Of a stretch of DNA of 64,000 bases, positions 32,935 through 43,598 are shown in pieces. The DNA is taken from NCBI RefSeq assembly GCF_020883495.1, contig NZ_CP086610.1, positions 1,221,501 through 1,285,500 of the forward strand, read 5' to 3'. A program made the translations under genes and the position numbers. Positions within the stretch are counted from its first letter, which is position 1, and the number at the start of each line of letters is the position of its first letter. The DNA comes from Shinella zoogloeoides. Its GTDB lineage: Bacteria > Pseudomonadota > Alphaproteobacteria > Rhizobiales > Rhizobiaceae. The notes beneath the pieces were generated by a model. That model was not told the DNA's origin. It searched no databases and saw only the letters and a list, made by a program, of their open reading frames with translations.

Positions 32935-34445
32935 TGACCGATTGGCCCATTCTTTCAGCGGTCACCTTCCTCCCGCTCGTCGGCGTGGCGCTCCTGCTGC
33001 TGACCCGCGAGGACAGCCCGTACGGCCGCCGCAACATCCTGAACGTGGCGCTGCTGACGACGGTCTTCACCTTCGTGCTCTCGCTCTTCATCTGGGTCGG
33101 CTTCGACTATTCGAACCCCGGCTTCCAGATGGTCGAGAAGCATGAATGGCTCGGCACCGGCATTTCCTACCACCTCGGCGTCGACGGCATCTCCATGCTG
33201 TTCGTCATCCTCTCGACCTTCCTGATGCCGTTCTGCGTGCTGGCAAGCTGGAACACCATCGAGAAGCGCCTGAAGGAATACATGATCGCCTTCCTGCTTC
33301 TGGAAGTGTTCATGGTCGGCGTGTTCGTCTCGCTCGATATCGTCCTCTTCTACGTCTTCTTCGAAGCGGGCCTCATTCCGATGTTCATCATCATCGGCGT
33401 GTGGGGCGGTAAGGATCGCGTCTACGCATCCTACAAGTTCTTCCTCTATACGCTGCTCGGCTCGGTGCTGATGCTGCTCGCCATCATGGCGATGTACTGG
33501 CAGGCCGGCACGACGGACATCACGGAACTGCTCGCCTACAATTTCCCGGCCCATATGCAGACCTGGCTGTGGCTCGCCTTCTTCGCCTCCTTCGCGGTGA
33601 AGATGCCGATGTGGCCGGTTCATACCTGGCTTCCCGACGCGCACGTTCAGGCGCCGACGGCAGGTTCGGTCATCCTGGCCGGCGTCCTTCTGAAGCTCGG
33701 CGGCTACGGCTTCATCCGTTTCTCGCTGGCTATGTTCCCGCTCGCCTCCGACTATTTCGCGCCCTTTGTCTTCGCGCTGTCGGTCATCGCCATCATCTAC
33801 ACCTCGCTGGTCGCGATGATGCAGGACGACATCAAGAAGCTGATCGCCTATTCGTCGGTCGCGCATATGGGCTATGTCACCATGGGTATCTTCGCGGCGA
33901 ACGCGCAGGGTCTCCAGGGCGCCATCTTCCAGATGCTCTCGCACGGCATCGTCTCCGGCGCGCTCTTCCTTTGCGTCGGCGTCGTCTACGACCGGCTGCA
34001 TACCCGCGAGATCGCGGCCTATGGCGGCCTCGTCAACAACATGCCGAAATACGCCGTCGCCTTCATGATCTTCACCATGGCGAATGTCGGCCTGCCCGGC
34101 ACCTCCGGCTTCGTCGGCGAAATCATGACCCTGCTCGGCGCCTTCCGCGCCAACACCTGGGTCGCGCTCTTCGCCACCACCGGCGTCATCCTCTCGGCCT
34201 CCTACGCGCTGTGGCTCTACCGCCGCGTGATCTTCGGCGCGCTCGAGAAGGAAAGCCTGAAATCGCTGCTCGACCTGTCGGGCCGTGAAAAGGCGCTGCT
34301 CTACCCGCTGGTGATCCTGACGATCTTCTTCGGTGTCTATCCGGCGCCGGTCTTCGATGTGACGGCGGCTTCGGTCGACGCGCTTCTCAATCAATACTCC
34401 GCGGCTCTGCAAGCGGCGCAATCCGTTGCGCTCTCGGCGAACTGA
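32934..34445 (+). CDS. nuoM: NADH-quinone oxidoreductase subunit M
   Basis: The product (503 residues) is the second antiporter-like pump subunit with about 14 helices. Conserved points are the channel glutamate in [19 protein letters not shown] and [20 protein letters not shown] with the following lysine in LLKLGGYG. The start overlaps the nuoL stop by one base. Confidence 0.98.
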   Translation: MTDWPILSAVTFLPLVGVALLLLTREDSPYGRRNILNVALLTTVFTFVLSLFIWVGFDYSNPGFQMVEKHEWLGTGISYHLGVDGISMLFVILSTFLMPFCVLASWNTIEKRLKEYMIAFLLLEVFMVGVFVSLDIVLFYVFFEAGLIPMFIIIGVWGGKDRVYASYKFFLYTLLGSVLMLLAIMAMYWQAGTTDITELLAYNFPAHMQTWLWLAFFASFAVKMPMWPVHTWLPDAHVQAPTAGSVILAGVLLKLGGYGFIRFSLAMFPLASDYFAPFVFALSVIAIIYTSLVAMMQDDIKKLIAYSSVAHMGYVTMGIFAANAQGLQGAIFQMLSHGIVSGALFLCVGVVYDRLHTREIAAYGGLVNNMPKYAVAFMIFTMANVGLPGTSGFVGEIMTLLGAFRANTWVALFATTGVILSASYALWLYRRVIFGALEKESLKSLLDLSGREKALLYPLVILTIFFGVYPAPVFDVTAASVDALLNQYSAALQAAQSVALSAN

Positions 34446-34459
34446 GGACGGGACCAAAC

Positions 34460-35902
34460 ATGACTGCTGATACTCTCCTTGCCAGCCTTCAGCTCTCGAC
34501 GCCCGAGATCATCCTCGCCGTCGGCGCCCTGGTCCTGCTGATGATCGGTGTATTCTCGGGCGAGCGCTCGGGCACCACCGTCACCGGCCTTGCCGTCGCC
34601 CTGTTCATCATCGCCGGTCTCTGGCTCGTGCTCGCCACGGGCGAGGGCCAGGCTTATGGCGGCGCCTTCGTCTCCGACGCCTTCGCCAAGTTCATGAAGG
34701 TGCTGGCGCTGATCGGCTCCATCACCGCCATGGTGATGACCGTCGGCCACGCCCGCTCGGAACAGCTCGACCGCTTCGAGTTCCCGGTGCTGGTCGTGCT
34801 GTCGACGCTCGGCATGCTGCTGATGATCTCGGCCAACAGCCTGCTGTCGCTCTACCTTGCGCTGGAACTCCAGTCGCTCGCCCTCTACGTGGTCGCCGCG
34901 ATCAACCGCGAGAGCCTGCGCTCCACGGAAGCGGGCCTGAAGTACTTCGTGCTCGGCGCGCTCTCCTCGGGCATGCTGCTTTACGGCATGTCGCTGGTCT
35001 ATGGCTTCACCGGCCATATCGGCTTCCAGGAAATCGCCGCGGCGCTCACGGCCGAAGGCCGCTCGCTCGGCCTCGTCTTCGGCCTGGTGTTCATCCTCGC
35101 CGGCCTTGCCTTCAAGATCTCGGCCGTGCCGTTCCACATGTGGACGCCGGATGTCTATGAAGGTGCGCCGACCCCGGTCACGGCCTTCTTCGCCGCCGCT
35201 CCCAAGGTCGCCGCCATGGCCATGCTGGTGCGCATCGTCATCGACGCCTTCCAGCCGGTCGTCGCCGACTGGCAGCAGGTCATCGTCTTCATCTCCATCG
35301 CCTCCATGCTGCTCGGCTCCTTCGCGGCCATCGGCCAGAAGAACATCAAGCGCCTGATGGCCTATTCGTCCATCGGCCACATGGGCTATGCGCTGGTCGG
35401 CCTTGCCTCCGGCTCCATGGCCGGCGTGCGCGGCGTTGCGCTCTACATGCTCATCTACATGGTCATGACGCTCGGCACCTTCGCCATCATCCTCGCCATG
35501 CGCCGCAAGGAAGGCGGCAATGTCGAGGAAATCAGCGATCTGGCGGGCCTGTCCTCGACCAATCCGTTCATGGCGACCGTCATGACGATCCTGATGTTCT
35601 CGCTGGCCGGCATCCCGCCGATGGCAGGCTTCTTCGCCAAGTACTTCGTGTTCATGGCGGCCATCGAAGCCCAGCTCTATGCGCTCGCCATCATCGGCGT
35701 GCTCTCCTCGGTCGTCGGCGCCTACTACTACCTGCGCGTCATCAAGGTCATGTGGTTCGATGAGCCGACCGCCGAATTCGCCCGTACCTCGGGCGAGCTG
35801 AAGCTGGTCTTCGGCCTCTCCGGCCTCTTCGTCCTCGGCTATGTGCTGATCGGCGGCCCGATCGGCAATGCGGCCGAGGCTGCGGCGCGGACCTTCTTTT
35901 GA
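34460..35902 (+). CDS. nuoN: NADH-quinone oxidoreductase subunit N
   Basis: NuoN (480 residues) is the third antiporter-like subunit with about 14 helices. The motif [20 protein letters not shown] and the lysine in [13 protein letters not shown] are typical, as is the glutamate in [14 protein letters not shown]. The start is preceded by GAGGA. It is the last nuo gene. The birA frame begins within its stop region, so transcription probably continues. Confidence 0.98.
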   Translation: MTADTLLASLQLSTPEIILAVGALVLLMIGVFSGERSGTTVTGLAVALFIIAGLWLVLATGEGQAYGGAFVSDAFAKFMKVLALIGSITAMVMTVGHARSEQLDRFEFPVLVVLSTLGMLLMISANSLLSLYLALELQSLALYVVAAINRESLRSTEAGLKYFVLGALSSGMLLYGMSLVYGFTGHIGFQEIAAALTAEGRSLGLVFGLVFILAGLAFKISAVPFHMWTPDVYEGAPTPVTAFFAAAPKVAAMAMLVRIVIDAFQPVVADWQQVIVFISIASMLLGSFAAIGQKNIKRLMAYSSIGHMGYALVGLASGSMAGVRGVALYMLIYMVMTLGTFAIILAMRRKEGGNVEEISDLAGLSSTNPFMATVMTILMFSLAGIPPMAGFFAKYFVFMAAIEAQLYALAIIGVLSSVVGAYYYLRVIKVMWFDEPTAEFARTSGELKLVFGLSGLFVLGYVLIGGPIGNAAEAAARTFF

Positions 35903-36666
35903 GCGGGTCTGAAAACCCGCGCCGGATGTCGCTCGACGACTTCCGGCACGAGGCGCTCGCGGATGTGGGCTCGACCAATACAGAATGCCTGGAGCGCGCC
36001 CGAAAGGGCGCGCTTTCCGGTCTCTGGATCACCGCCGACCGCCAGACCGGCGGACGCGGCCGGCGCGGGCGGGTGTGGTTCTCCGAGCCCGGCAACCTCT
36101 ATTCCTCGCTGCTCCTGATCGACGCCGCGCCAATGGACCGGCTCGGCTCCCTGCCGCTGGCGGTCGCCGTCGCCGTGCAGGATGCCGTCAGCCGCGTCAT
36201 GCCGCTGGGTGCGCCAGAAGTGCTGGTCAAATGGCCGAACGACATCCTCATCGAGCGCCGCAAGGTCTGCGGCATCCTGATCGAGGGGGAGGCCCTGCCG
36301 GATGGCCGGCACGCGCTGGTGATCGGCATCGGCGTCAATGTCTCGGTCGCCCCGGATGCCGGCCTCTACCCCGTCGCGACCTTGCGGGATTTCGGTGTCG
36401 CCGCATCGCCGGACGAACTCTTCGCCCATCTCTTCCGGTCGATGGCGCAAACGCTTTCGCTGTGGAATCGCGGCCGCGGCATCGCCTTCATTATGGAGCG
36501 CTGGAAAGAGGTGGCGGGCGGCATCGGGGAAAACATCACGGTCAATCTGCCCGACCGTTCTATTTCCGGGCGCTTTGCCGGAATTGATGATACAGGTCTC
36601 CTGAAACTGGAGACGGATGACGGCGGCACGCGACTGATCGCGGCCGGCGACGTGTTTTTTGGATAG
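35899..36666 (+). CDS. birA: biotin-[acetyl-CoA-carboxylase] ligase
   Basis: The protein (255 residues from a TTG overlapping the nuoN stop, or 246 from the ATG at 35926) joins biotin to the carboxyl-carrier protein of acetyl-CoA and other carboxylases through biotinyl-AMP. The catalytic loop [29 protein letters not shown] and the C-terminal SH3-like region are present. It lacks the N-terminal helix-turn-helix of E. coli BirA, so it should be an enzyme only and not a repressor. The true start cannot be decided between the coupled TTG and the ATG. It follows nuoN directly and precedes rnj by about 10 bp. Confidence 0.93.
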   Translation: MSGSENPRRMSLDDFRHEALADVGSTNTECLERARKGALSGLWITADRQTGGRGRRGRVWFSEPGNLYSSLLLIDAAPMDRLGSLPLAVAVAVQDAVSRVMPLGAPEVLVKWPNDILIERRKVCGILIEGEALPDGRHALVIGIGVNVSVAPDAGLYPVATLRDFGVAASPDELFAHLFRSMAQTLSLWNRGRGIAFIMERWKEVAGGIGENITVNLPDRSISGRFAGIDDTGLLKLETDDGGTRLIAAGDVFFG

Positions 36667-36681
36667 GAATTTTTGAACGCG

Positions 36682-38349
36682 ATGGCAAAAGAAGACGAAC
36701 TGGTGTTCCTGCCGCTTGGCGGCGTCGGCGAAATCGGCATGAACCTGGCGCTCTACGGCTACGGCCCGAAGACGAACCGCCAGTGGATCATGGTCGATTG
36801 CGGCGTCACCTTCCCGGGACCGGACCTGCCGGGCGTCGATCTGGTGCTGCCCGATATCCGCTTCCTCGCCAAGGAGCGCGAGAAGCTGAAGGGCATCATC
36901 ATCACCCATGCGCACGAGGACCACTACGGCGCGCTGAACGATCTGTGGCCCGGTCTCAACGTGCCGGTTTATGCCTCGCCGTTTACGGCCGGCATGCTGG
37001 AAGCCAAGCGCGACTACGAGCGCAGCCGCGTCGAAATCCCCGTGACGATCTTCAAGCAGGGCGACCGCATCAATGTCGGCCCCTTCGAGATCGAAGCCAT
37101 CGGCGTCAACCACTCCATTCCCGAGCCGATGTCGCTGGCGATCAAGACGCCGCTCGGCACCGTCATCCATACGGGCGACTGGAAGATCGACCTCGATCCC
37201 TCGCTCGGCCCGCTGACCGACGAGGCGCGCTTCCGCAAGCTCGGCGACGAGGGCGTTCTGGCGCTGATCTGCGACAGCACCAATGCGGTGCGCGACGGCA
37301 TCTCGCCCTCCGAACACGAGGTCTCCGAGAGCCTCACCAAGATCATCGAGGCTGCCGAGGGCAGGGTGGGCATCACCACCTTCTCCTCGAATGTCGGCCG
37401 CATCCGCTCCATCGCGCAGGCAGCCGAAGCCGCCGGCCGCGAGGTTCTGCTGCTCGGCAGCTCCATGAAGCGCGTGACGGACGTGGCGCGCGACATCGGC
37501 CTCATGGAAGGCCTGAAGCCCTTCATCGCCGAGGACGAGTTCGGCTATATCCCGCGCGACAAGGTCGTCGTCATTCTCACCGGCAGCCAGGGCGAGCCGC
37601 GCGCCGCGCTGGCGAAAATCGCCCGCGACGAGATGCGCAACGTCGCCTTCACGGATGGCGATACGATCATCTTCTCCTCGCGCGCCATTCCCGGTAACGA
37701 GAAGGCGATCAACGATATCAAGAACGGCCTGATCGAGCAGGGCATCAACATCATCACCGACGCCGAGGCGCTGGTGCATGTTTCCGGCCACCCGCGCCGG
37801 CATGAACTGCAACAGATGTACGGCTGGGTGCGCCCGAAGATGGTCGTACCCGTGCATGGCGAAGCGGCGCACCTGACGGCCCATGCCGAGCTTGCCGAAC
37901 AGTCCGGCATCGGCGAAGTGCCGCGCGTGCGCAACGGCGATGTGCTGAAGCTCGCGCCGGGTGCGCCCGAGGTGGTGGACCACGCGCCCTTCGGCCGTAT
38001 CTTCAAGGACGGCAATCTCATCGGCGACTATGAGGAAATGGGCATCGGCGACCGCCGTAAGCTCGCTTTCGTCGGCCATGTCGCCGTCAGCATCCTGCTC
38101 GACAGCCGCTACGATTTCCAGGGCGACCCGGAGGTCGAGCCTTTCGGCCTGCCGCAGTTCGACGACGAGGGCGAGGACATGGGCGATACGCTCTATGACG
38201 CCGTGCTCGGCGCCGTCGAAAGCATTCCGCGCGCCCGCCGCAAGGATCTGGAGATGGTGCGCGAGGCCGTGCGCCGTGCGGTGCGCTCCACGGCCAATGA
38301 AATCTGGGGCAAGAAGCCGGTCGTCACGGTGTTTCTGACCAAGGTGTGA
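36682..38349 (+). CDS. rnj: ribonuclease J
   Basis: RNase J (555 residues) is a metallo-beta-lactamase/beta-CASP enzyme with endo- and 5'-3' exonuclease activity on RNA. Metal ligands His76, His78, Asp80 and His81 are in THAHEDHYGALND; further metal and beta-CASP motifs are IHTGDWKID, CDSTNA, and VSGHPRRHELQQM. The ATG at 36682 gives the normal N terminus; a TTG nine bases upstream is possible. In alphaproteobacteria RNase J works in rRNA maturation and mRNA turnover. It may be co-transcribed with nuo-birA, as the spacing is only 15 bp. Confidence 0.96.
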   Translation: MAKEDELVFLPLGGVGEIGMNLALYGYGPKTNRQWIMVDCGVTFPGPDLPGVDLVLPDIRFLAKEREKLKGIIITHAHEDHYGALNDLWPGLNVPVYASPFTAGMLEAKRDYERSRVEIPVTIFKQGDRINVGPFEIEAIGVNHSIPEPMSLAIKTPLGTVIHTGDWKIDLDPSLGPLTDEARFRKLGDEGVLALICDSTNAVRDGISPSEHEVSESLTKIIEAAEGRVGITTFSSNVGRIRSIAQAAEAAGREVLLLGSSMKRVTDVARDIGLMEGLKPFIAEDEFGYIPRDKVVVILTGSQGEPRAALAKIARDEMRNVAFTDGDTIIFSSRAIPGNEKAINDIKNGLIEQGINIITDAEALVHVSGHPRRHELQQMYGWVRPKMVVPVHGEAAHLTAHAELAEQSGIGEVPRVRNGDVLKLAPGAPEVVDHAPFGRIFKDGNLIGDYEEMGIGDRRKLAFVGHVAVSILLDSRYDFQGDPEVEPFGLPQFDDEGEDMGDTLYDAVLGAVESIPRARRKDLEMVREAVRRAVRSTANEIWGKKPVVTVFLTKV

Positions 38350-38359
38350 GGCGGGGCGG

Positions 38360-38413
38360 TCCGCCCCTTCATCCGCCTGCCGGCTACCTTCTCTCCGCAT
38401 GCGGGGAGAAGAC
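38360..38413. repeat. RIME-like rhizobial intergenic palindrome
   Basis: The stretch CCTTCATCCGCCTGCCGGCT is followed by the hairpin CTTCTCTCCGCA/TGCGGGGAGAAG (38388-38411, one mismatch). This arrangement resembles the RIME family of short mosaic repeats found between genes in Rhizobium and Sinorhizobium. It begins just after the rnj stop and could act as its transcription end or mRNA stabiliser. No open frame is convincing between it and 38590. Confidence 0.6.
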
Positions 38414-38590
38414 GCATATGGCGGCGTCGCCTTCCATCGATCCCCGGCTTGCAGGAGACCGGCCCGGTCCGCAGTCGCGAGGTGAGGGGCGCGAGCCCGG
38501 GGCCGAGGGTGCGACGGCACGCCACTCTTCCGCCATTTGAATTTCCCCGGCAGACGGCGTAAAAGGCCGGCTGTCGCACGAGGACCACCC

Positions 38591-38860
38591 ATGCAGCTCT
38601 TTTCCTACTTCGCCGTCTATTTCATCGTCTGGTGGATGACGCTCTTTGCGATTCTCCCCCTGGGGCTGAAGACGCAGGCGGAGGCCGAGGAGGTTGTGCC
38701 CGGTACGGTCGAGAGCGCGCCGGCGCGTTTTCGCGGCGGTCGCGTGGTGTTGCTGACGACCATCGTATCGGCGCTTCTTTATGGCGCCTGGTACATTCTG
38801 TCGGTGCGTCTCGGCCTCGGCATTGACGCGATCCCGCAGATCATGCCGGACTTCAAGTAG
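38591..38860 (+). CDS. DUF1467 family membrane protein
   Basis: This is an 89-residue protein with two membrane helices: residues 4-25 (FSYFAVYFIVWWMTLFAILP) and about 53-75 (VVLLTTIVSALLYGAWYIL). The N-terminal pattern YFIVWWxxLFAxLPLG is the mark of the DUF1467 family, found widely in alphaproteobacteria and of unknown function. It starts at the ATG at 38591 after AGGACC. The gene is normally found between RNase J and proS in rhizobia, as here. Confidence 0.9.
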   Translation: MQLFSYFAVYFIVWWMTLFAILPLGLKTQAEAEEVVPGTVESAPARFRGGRVVLLTTIVSALLYGAWYILSVRLGLGIDAIPQIMPDFK

Positions 38861-39120
38861 TCCTCATCAAAGATTAACGGCGTTATGACGCCCCGGGTAA
38901 TCCATTCCGGGAGCTTCGGGCTGCGCTGGAAAAGTCTTCCATCCCCATTCGGCGGCGTTCGCCCCTCCGGCAGGCCCATATGGCGCTTCCCGGCGGACCT
39001 TTTCGCCAAGTCCCGTTCCCCGCGCTCGGTAACATGCCGCTACGTCACCCGGACTGCGCGACCTTGCCGCATGGACACGGTGGCCGGAATTGCTAAATGA
39101 AAGGGAGCCTGATCGAAAGG
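38861..39120. other. intergenic stretch without a recognisable gene
   Basis: A 71-codon plus-strand frame (38885-39100) is Ser/Arg/Pro-rich with no domain or ribosome binding site and is probably chance. Nothing else is seen in this part of the 700-bp gap before proS; the rest carries the candidate sRNA and the proS promoter. Confidence 0.4.
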
Positions 39121-39151
39121 CAAAAAAAAACAAGGCCAAAAGCCTTGTTTT
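39121..39151 (-). terminator. strong intrinsic terminator of the candidate sRNA
   Basis: AAAACAAGGC and GCCTTGTTTT form a perfect 10-bp stem with the 5-nt loop CAAAA on the plus strand. On the minus strand the stem ends in a run of nine U residues. Upstream plus-strand transcripts could also stop here. Confidence 0.85.
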
Positions 39152-39271
39152 ACAGGTATCGCGTGATCTTTATCCGTTGTGCGGTGGCAGCGTCTGCGCG
39201 CGCCAAAGGTCTGATCCTCCCAAGACTTGACCGCGAAATTGGCTGGAATTTGTACTTCCTGCCTGTTTTGT
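39122..39271 (-). ncRNA. candidate small RNA, possibly alpha-r9 (Smr9C) family
   Basis: On the minus strand a promoter-like pair (ATGACA at 39301-39306, TAGTTT at 39278-39283, 17-bp spacing) is followed after about 130 nt by a strong intrinsic terminator. The transcript would be about 150 nt, with no sensible reading frame of its own. I recall that the rhizobial sRNA Smr9C lies between a small gene and proS and has similar length; this match of place and size is the basis for the family suggestion and was not checked by sequence comparison. Confidence 0.55.
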
Positions 39272-39277
39272 GGCCTG

Positions 39278-39306
39278 AAACTAGCCCAAAGCTTGGGCGT
39301 TGTCAT
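39278..39306 (-). promoter_or_regulatory. predicted promoter of the candidate sRNA
   Basis: On the minus strand ATGACA and TAGTTT are separated by 17 bp. The -35 is one base from consensus and the -10 is moderate. Confidence 0.45.
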
Positions 39307-39350
39307 CCGCTTTTTTTGCATTTTTGCTACAGTGGAATAAAGTTTTTCGA

Positions 39351-39379
39351 TTGACAACCAATGCGCAATTTTCGTTATT
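39351..39379 (+). promoter_or_regulatory. predicted promoter of proS
   Basis: TTGACA (39351-39356) and GTTATT (39374-39379) are spaced by 17 bp, about 190 bp upstream of the proS start, implying a leader of about 180 nt. Confidence 0.55.
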
Positions 39380-39565
39380 GGCGGCCCTGTTTTTCCGCCG
39401 TCTTCGGCGAAACCGCCCAAGAGCGGTGGACAGTGCTTCCCACCGTGACGCCCACTGGGCCTGCCGGGTTTCCTTCCTCCGGCGAAGCGTTTATGAACGC
39501 GTGAAAATCAACGTCATTTTGCCCGATTCCCGAAATAGGGCGGATCAGTCACTCCGGAACCCGAT

Positions 39566-40894
39566 ATGCGTCTTTCCCGATTCTTCCTGCCCATCCTCAA
39601 GGAAAACCCCAAGGAAGCCGAGATCGTCTCGCACCGGCTCATGCTGCGTGCGGGCATGGTCAAGCAGCAGTCCCAGGGCATCTATACCTGGCTGCCGCTC
39701 GGCAAGCGCGTGCTCGACAAGGTGAACGCGATCATCCGCGAGGAGCAGAACCGTTCCGGCGCCGTCGAGCTTCTGATGCCGACGCTGCAGTCCGCCGAAC
39801 TCTGGCAGGAAAGCGGCCGCTACGACGCCTATGGCAAGGAAATGCTGCGCATCAAGGACCGCCAGGAGCGTCCGATGCTCTACGGCCCGACCAACGAGGA
39901 GATGATCACGGACGTCTTCCGTTCGTTCGTGAAGTCCTACAAGGACCTGCCGCTCAACCTCTACCATATCCAGCTCAAGTTCCGCGACGAGATCCGCCCG
40001 CGCTTCGGCACCATGCGCTCGCGCGAGTTCCTGATGAAGGACGCCTATTCCTTCGACCTGAACCGCGAAGGCGCCGTGCATGCCTATAACCGCATGTTCG
40101 CGGCCTATCTGCGCACCTTCTCGCGCATGGGCCTGCGCGCCATCCCGATGCGCGCCGACACCGGCCCGATCGGTGGCGATCTCAGCCACGAATTCATCAT
40201 CCTTGCCGATACGGGCGAGTCGGAAGTCTTCTGCCACAAGGACTTCCTGAACTTCGACATTCCCGGCGTGGATACCAATTTCGAGGACGTCGCGGGCCTG
40301 CGCGCGATCTTCGACAAGTGGACCTCGCGCTACGCCGCGACCTCAGAAATGCACGACGCCCCGGCCTTCGAGGCGATCCCGGAAGGCGAGCGCCTGTCGG
40401 CCCGCGGCATCGAGGTCGGCCACATCTTCTATTTCGGCACGAAATATTCCGAAGCCATGGGCGCCAAGGTTCAGGGACCCGACGGCAAGGAGCATACCGT
40501 GCATATGGGCTCCTACGGCATCGGCCCGACGCGCCTCGTTCCGGCGATCATCGAAGCCTCGCATGACGAGAACGGCATCATCTGGCCGAAGGCCGTCGCA
40601 CCGTTCGAAGCCATCGTCATCAACATGAAGTCGGGCGACGAAGCCTGCGACGCGGCCTGCGAAAAGATCTACGGCGCGCTGCTGAATGCCGGCGTCGACG
40701 TGCTCTACGACGACAAGGACGAGCGCGCGGGCGCCAAGTTCGCCACCGCCGACCTCATCGGCGCGCCGGTGCAGGTCATCGCCGGCCCGCGCGGCGTGGC
40801 GAGCGGCGAGGTCGAGATCAAGGATCGCAAGACCGGCGAACGCGAGACGCTGACCATCGAGGCGGCCATCAACCGCCTGACGTCCGGCAACTGA
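39566..40894 (+). CDS. proS: prolyl-tRNA synthetase (short, editing-domain-free form)
   Basis: ProRS (442 residues) charges tRNA-Pro. Class II motif 2 lies in [20 protein letters not shown] (residues about 141-160), with TNEEMITD before it and the motif 3 region [14 protein letters not shown] later; an anticodon-binding domain forms the C terminus. At 442 residues it lacks the roughly 180-residue INS editing domain that makes the E. coli enzyme about 570 long. This short form is known in alphaproteobacteria. A separate YbaK/ProX-type deacylase elsewhere may supply editing. lolC follows after 28 bp. Confidence 0.98.
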   Translation: MRLSRFFLPILKENPKEAEIVSHRLMLRAGMVKQQSQGIYTWLPLGKRVLDKVNAIIREEQNRSGAVELLMPTLQSAELWQESGRYDAYGKEMLRIKDRQERPMLYGPTNEEMITDVFRSFVKSYKDLPLNLYHIQLKFRDEIRPRFGTMRSREFLMKDAYSFDLNREGAVHAYNRMFAAYLRTFSRMGLRAIPMRADTGPIGGDLSHEFIILADTGESEVFCHKDFLNFDIPGVDTNFEDVAGLRAIFDKWTSRYAATSEMHDAPAFEAIPEGERLSARGIEVGHIFYFGTKYSEAMGAKVQGPDGKEHTVHMGSYGIGPTRLVPAIIEASHDENGIIWPKAVAPFEAIVINMKSGDEACDAACEKIYGALLNAGVDVLYDDKDERAGAKFATADLIGAPVQVIAGPRGVASGEVEIKDRKTGERETLTIEAAINRLTSGN

Positions 40895-40922
40895 TGAAAA
40901 GCCGGCGGTAACGGGAGGAATC

Positions 40923-42227
40923 ATGGCTGACGCAGCGAGCGGTGCATCTGCAACCGAGGCTCAGGCCTTCAAGAAAAGCCGCCCGTTTTCCGCCTTCGAG
41001 CGGATGGTCGCCTGGCGCTACCTGCGCTCGCGGCGCAAGGAAGCCTTCATCTCCGTCATCGCCGGCTTCTCCTTCATCGGCATCATGCTGGGGGTCGCGA
41101 CCCTCATCATCGTCATGGCCGTCATGAACGGCTTCCGCACGGAGCTGATCTCGCGCATCCTCGGCATCAACGGCCACATGATCGTCCAGCCGATCGATAC
41201 GCCGCTGAACGACTACGCCAAGCTCGCCGAGCGCCTTTCGGCGGTCCCGGGCGTCACCATGGCGATCCCGCTCGTCGAGGGCCAGACGCTGGCGCAGGGC
41301 ACGGTCGGCGGCGGTTCCGGCGCGCTGGTGCGCGGCATCCGCGCCGACGACCTCGCCAAGATGAAGGCCGTTTCCGATCACATCAAGGAAGGCGATCTCG
41401 TCGGCTTTGCCACCGGCGGCGTCGCCATCGGCTCGCGCATGGCCGAAGCCCTCGGCCTCAGCGCCGGCGGTCAGATCACGCTCGTCGCGCCGGAAGGCGA
41501 TGTCACGCCGCTCGGCGTGAACCCGCGCGTGAAGACCTATACGGTCTCCGCCATCTTCGAGATCGGCATGTCGGAATACGACGCCTCGATCATCTACATG
41601 CCGCTTGAGGAAGCGCAGCTCTACTTCAACTCCGAAGGCGTCGTGCAGTCGATCGAGCTGTTCGTCTCCCATCCGGACGCCGTCGACGATCTGCGCCAGC
41701 CCATCGAGGCGGCTGCCGAGCGGCAGATTTTCATCACCGACTGGCGCCAGCGAAACCAGACCTTCTTCTCGGCCCTCCAGGTCGAGCGCAACGTCATGTT
41801 CATGATCCTGACGCTCATCGTGCTCGTCGCCGCGCTCAACATCATTTCCGGCCTCATCATGCTGGTAAAGGACAAGGGCAGCGACATCGCGATCCTGCGC
41901 ACCATGGGCGCGACATCGGGCGCGATCATGCGCATCTTCTTCATGACAGGCGCGGCCATCGGCACGGTCGGCACCTTCGCGGGCGTGTTGCTCGGCGTTC
42001 TCGTCTGCCTCAATGTCGAATCGATCCGCCAGTTCTTCTCGTGGATTTCCGGCACGACGCTGTTCAACCCGGAACTCTACTTCCTCAGCCAGCTTCCGGC
42101 CGACATGAATTTCGGCGAGACGGTCTCGGTCGTCGTCATGGCGCTGGCGCTGTCGTTCCTCGCGACGATCTTCCCCGCCTGGCGCGCCTCCAAGCTCGAC
42201 CCCGTCCAGGCCCTCCGGTACGAATAG
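40923..42227 (+). CDS. lolC: lipoprotein-releasing ABC transporter permease LolC/LolE type
   Basis: The product (434 residues) has the LolCDE permease layout: a membrane helix near residues 45-70 ([20 protein letters not shown]), a large periplasmic domain, and three helices in the C-terminal third ending in [19 protein letters not shown]. It extracts mature lipoproteins from the inner membrane for transfer to LolA. Only one permease gene is present here, as in many alphaproteobacteria, so it probably acts as a homodimer. The ATG follows GGAGG. lolD begins 11 bp later. Confidence 0.93.
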   Translation: MADAASGASATEAQAFKKSRPFSAFERMVAWRYLRSRRKEAFISVIAGFSFIGIMLGVATLIIVMAVMNGFRTELISRILGINGHMIVQPIDTPLNDYAKLAERLSAVPGVTMAIPLVEGQTLAQGTVGGGSGALVRGIRADDLAKMKAVSDHIKEGDLVGFATGGVAIGSRMAEALGLSAGGQITLVAPEGDVTPLGVNPRVKTYTVSAIFEIGMSEYDASIIYMPLEEAQLYFNSEGVVQSIELFVSHPDAVDDLRQPIEAAAERQIFITDWRQRNQTFFSALQVERNVMFMILTLIVLVAALNIISGLIMLVKDKGSDIAILRTMGATSGAIMRIFFMTGAAIGTVGTFAGVLLGVLVCLNVESIRQFFSWISGTTLFNPELYFLSQLPADMNFGETVSVVVMALALSFLATIFPAWRASKLDPVQALRYE

Positions 42228-42237
42228 GAAAGAACGC

Positions 42238-42924
42238 ATGGCTGCGCGCGTCGCTTTGGAACTGAAGGGCATCGAACGGCACTACGGCCAGGGCGAGACC
42301 GTGCTGTCGATCCTCAAGGGAGCCGATTTCGTCCTGAAAAGCGGCGAGACCGTTGCGCTCGTCGCGCCCTCGGGCACCGGCAAGTCGACGCTGCTGCATG
42401 TCGCGGGCCTGCTCGAGAAGCCCGATAGCGGCGAGGTTCTCGTCAACGGTCATTCCTGCGCCGATCTTTCCGACGACCAGCGCACGGCGATCCGCCGCAG
42501 CGAGATCGGCTTCGTCTACCAGTTCCACCATCTCCTGCCGGAATTCACCGCGCTGGAGAACATCATGATGCCGCAGCTTATCGGCGGCCTCTCCAAGGGC
42601 GAGGCGCGCGAGCGCGCCGCCCAGTTGCTCGACTATATGCGCATCGGCCACCGCGCCGATCACCGCCCGTCGGAGCTTTCCGGCGGCGAGCAGCAGCGCG
42701 TCGCCATCGCCCGCGCCGTCGCCAATGCGCCGCTGGTGCTGCTGGCCGACGAGCCGACTGGCAACCTCGACCCGGAAACCGCCGGCTACGTCTTTGAGGC
42801 GCTGGAAGCGCTCGCCCGCCAGTCGGGCCTTGCCTCGCTCATCGCCACGCACAACCACGAGCTTGCCGGTCTCATGGACCGCCGCGTGACCATCGAGGAT
42901 GGCCTCGTGCGCGAACTCGCCTGA
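42238..42924 (+). CDS. lolD: lipoprotein-releasing ABC transporter ATP-binding protein LolD
   Basis: LolD (228 residues) is the ATPase of the lipoprotein release machine. Walker A is APSGTGKST at residues 43-51, with Ala in place of the usual first Gly. The LolD-type region [17 protein letters not shown], the signature [14 protein letters not shown], Walker [13 protein letters not shown] and the switch histidine in IATHNHE are all present. It sits directly behind lolC, and the pair forms a unit with proS. Confidence 0.96.
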   Translation: MAARVALELKGIERHYGQGETVLSILKGADFVLKSGETVALVAPSGTGKSTLLHVAGLLEKPDSGEVLVNGHSCADLSDDQRTAIRRSEIGFVYQFHHLLPEFTALENIMMPQLIGGLSKGEARERAAQLLDYMRIGHRADHRPSELSGGEQQRVAIARAVANAPLVLLADEPTGNLDPETAGYVFEALEALARQSGLASLIATHNHELAGLMDRRVTIEDGLVRELA

Positions 42925-42945
42925 GTCTGCGCGCGCTTCGTCCGG

Positions 42946-43524
42946 TCACTCGTCGAGCCCGCAGATCGAGCGGCCGATCCCGTCCTTCCAGTCCTTGAGC
43001 AGCACGAACTGCGCCTTGCCGGCGACAGGGCCTCTGTGCGTCTTGCCCTTGCCGGTGAGCACGTTGAGGTCGCATTCGCTTCCGCCATTCGGGTCGAGCG
43101 TGTCGTAGGACGAATAGGTGTAGCCCGCGACGATAAAATCGAAATTGCGATAGGCGACGGTCAGCGATTGCCGCCAGCGGTCGCGGCCCACCGCGTCGTT
43201 CTTGGTGGTGATCGTGAAGGAGCCGTTGGCGAGCGCCGCCAATTCCGGTTCCTGCCCGTACATGGTGAGATTGCCCCAGGCGACATTCGGCGCGGCAAGC
43301 GCCAGCGTCAGGCGATTTTCTTCCGGCTTGGCGAGATAGACATAGACCCCGTTGTCCTCATCGCTGCCGTCGCCCGGCGTCGCCACCACGGCAAGATCCG
43401 GCGTGCCGTCCTTGTTCCAGTCGCCGCTCGCCATGGCGATGATCCGGTCGGCCGGAAAGTCGTCGGCAGCCGCCATCGCGGGCAGCGCGGCCGAAAGCAG
43501 AAGGGCGGCAATCCAGGGCTTCAT
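42946..43524 (-). CDS. secreted protein with one FG-GAP/VCBS-like repeat
   Basis: The protein has 192 residues from the ATG at 43524 (GGAGG upstream). A Sec signal peptide covers residues 1-19 (KPWIAALLLSAALPAMAA). The motif DWNKDGTPDLAVV near residue 30 is a single calcium-binding FG-GAP/VCBS-type loop. The remainder predicts a beta-rich domain with two cysteines near the end (SECDLNVL and SICGLDE). It should be periplasmic or outer-membrane associated. The function is unknown. Its promoter region contains the LexA box at 43608-43622, which might control it as well as the divergent micropeptide. Confidence 0.8.
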   Translation of the reverse strand: MKPWIAALLLSAALPAMAAADDFPADRIIAMASGDWNKDGTPDLAVVATPGDGSDEDNGVYVYLAKPEENRLTLALAAPNVAWGNLTMYGQEPELAALANGSFTITTKNDAVGRDRWRQSLTVAYRNFDFIVAGYTYSSYDTLDPNGGSECDLNVLTGKGKTHRGPVAGKAQFVLLKDWKDGIGRSICGLDE

Positions 43525-43598
43525 ATTGTGTCCTCCATTTGATCGGGGCGACCTTATTGCGGCAATACGCGCCGGTCCAGAGGGGCTGTGGAAAGCTG

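Noticed and set aside
35926..36666. BirA as a bifunctional repressor-ligase
   Set aside because: The N-terminal helix-turn-helix of E. coli BirA is missing.
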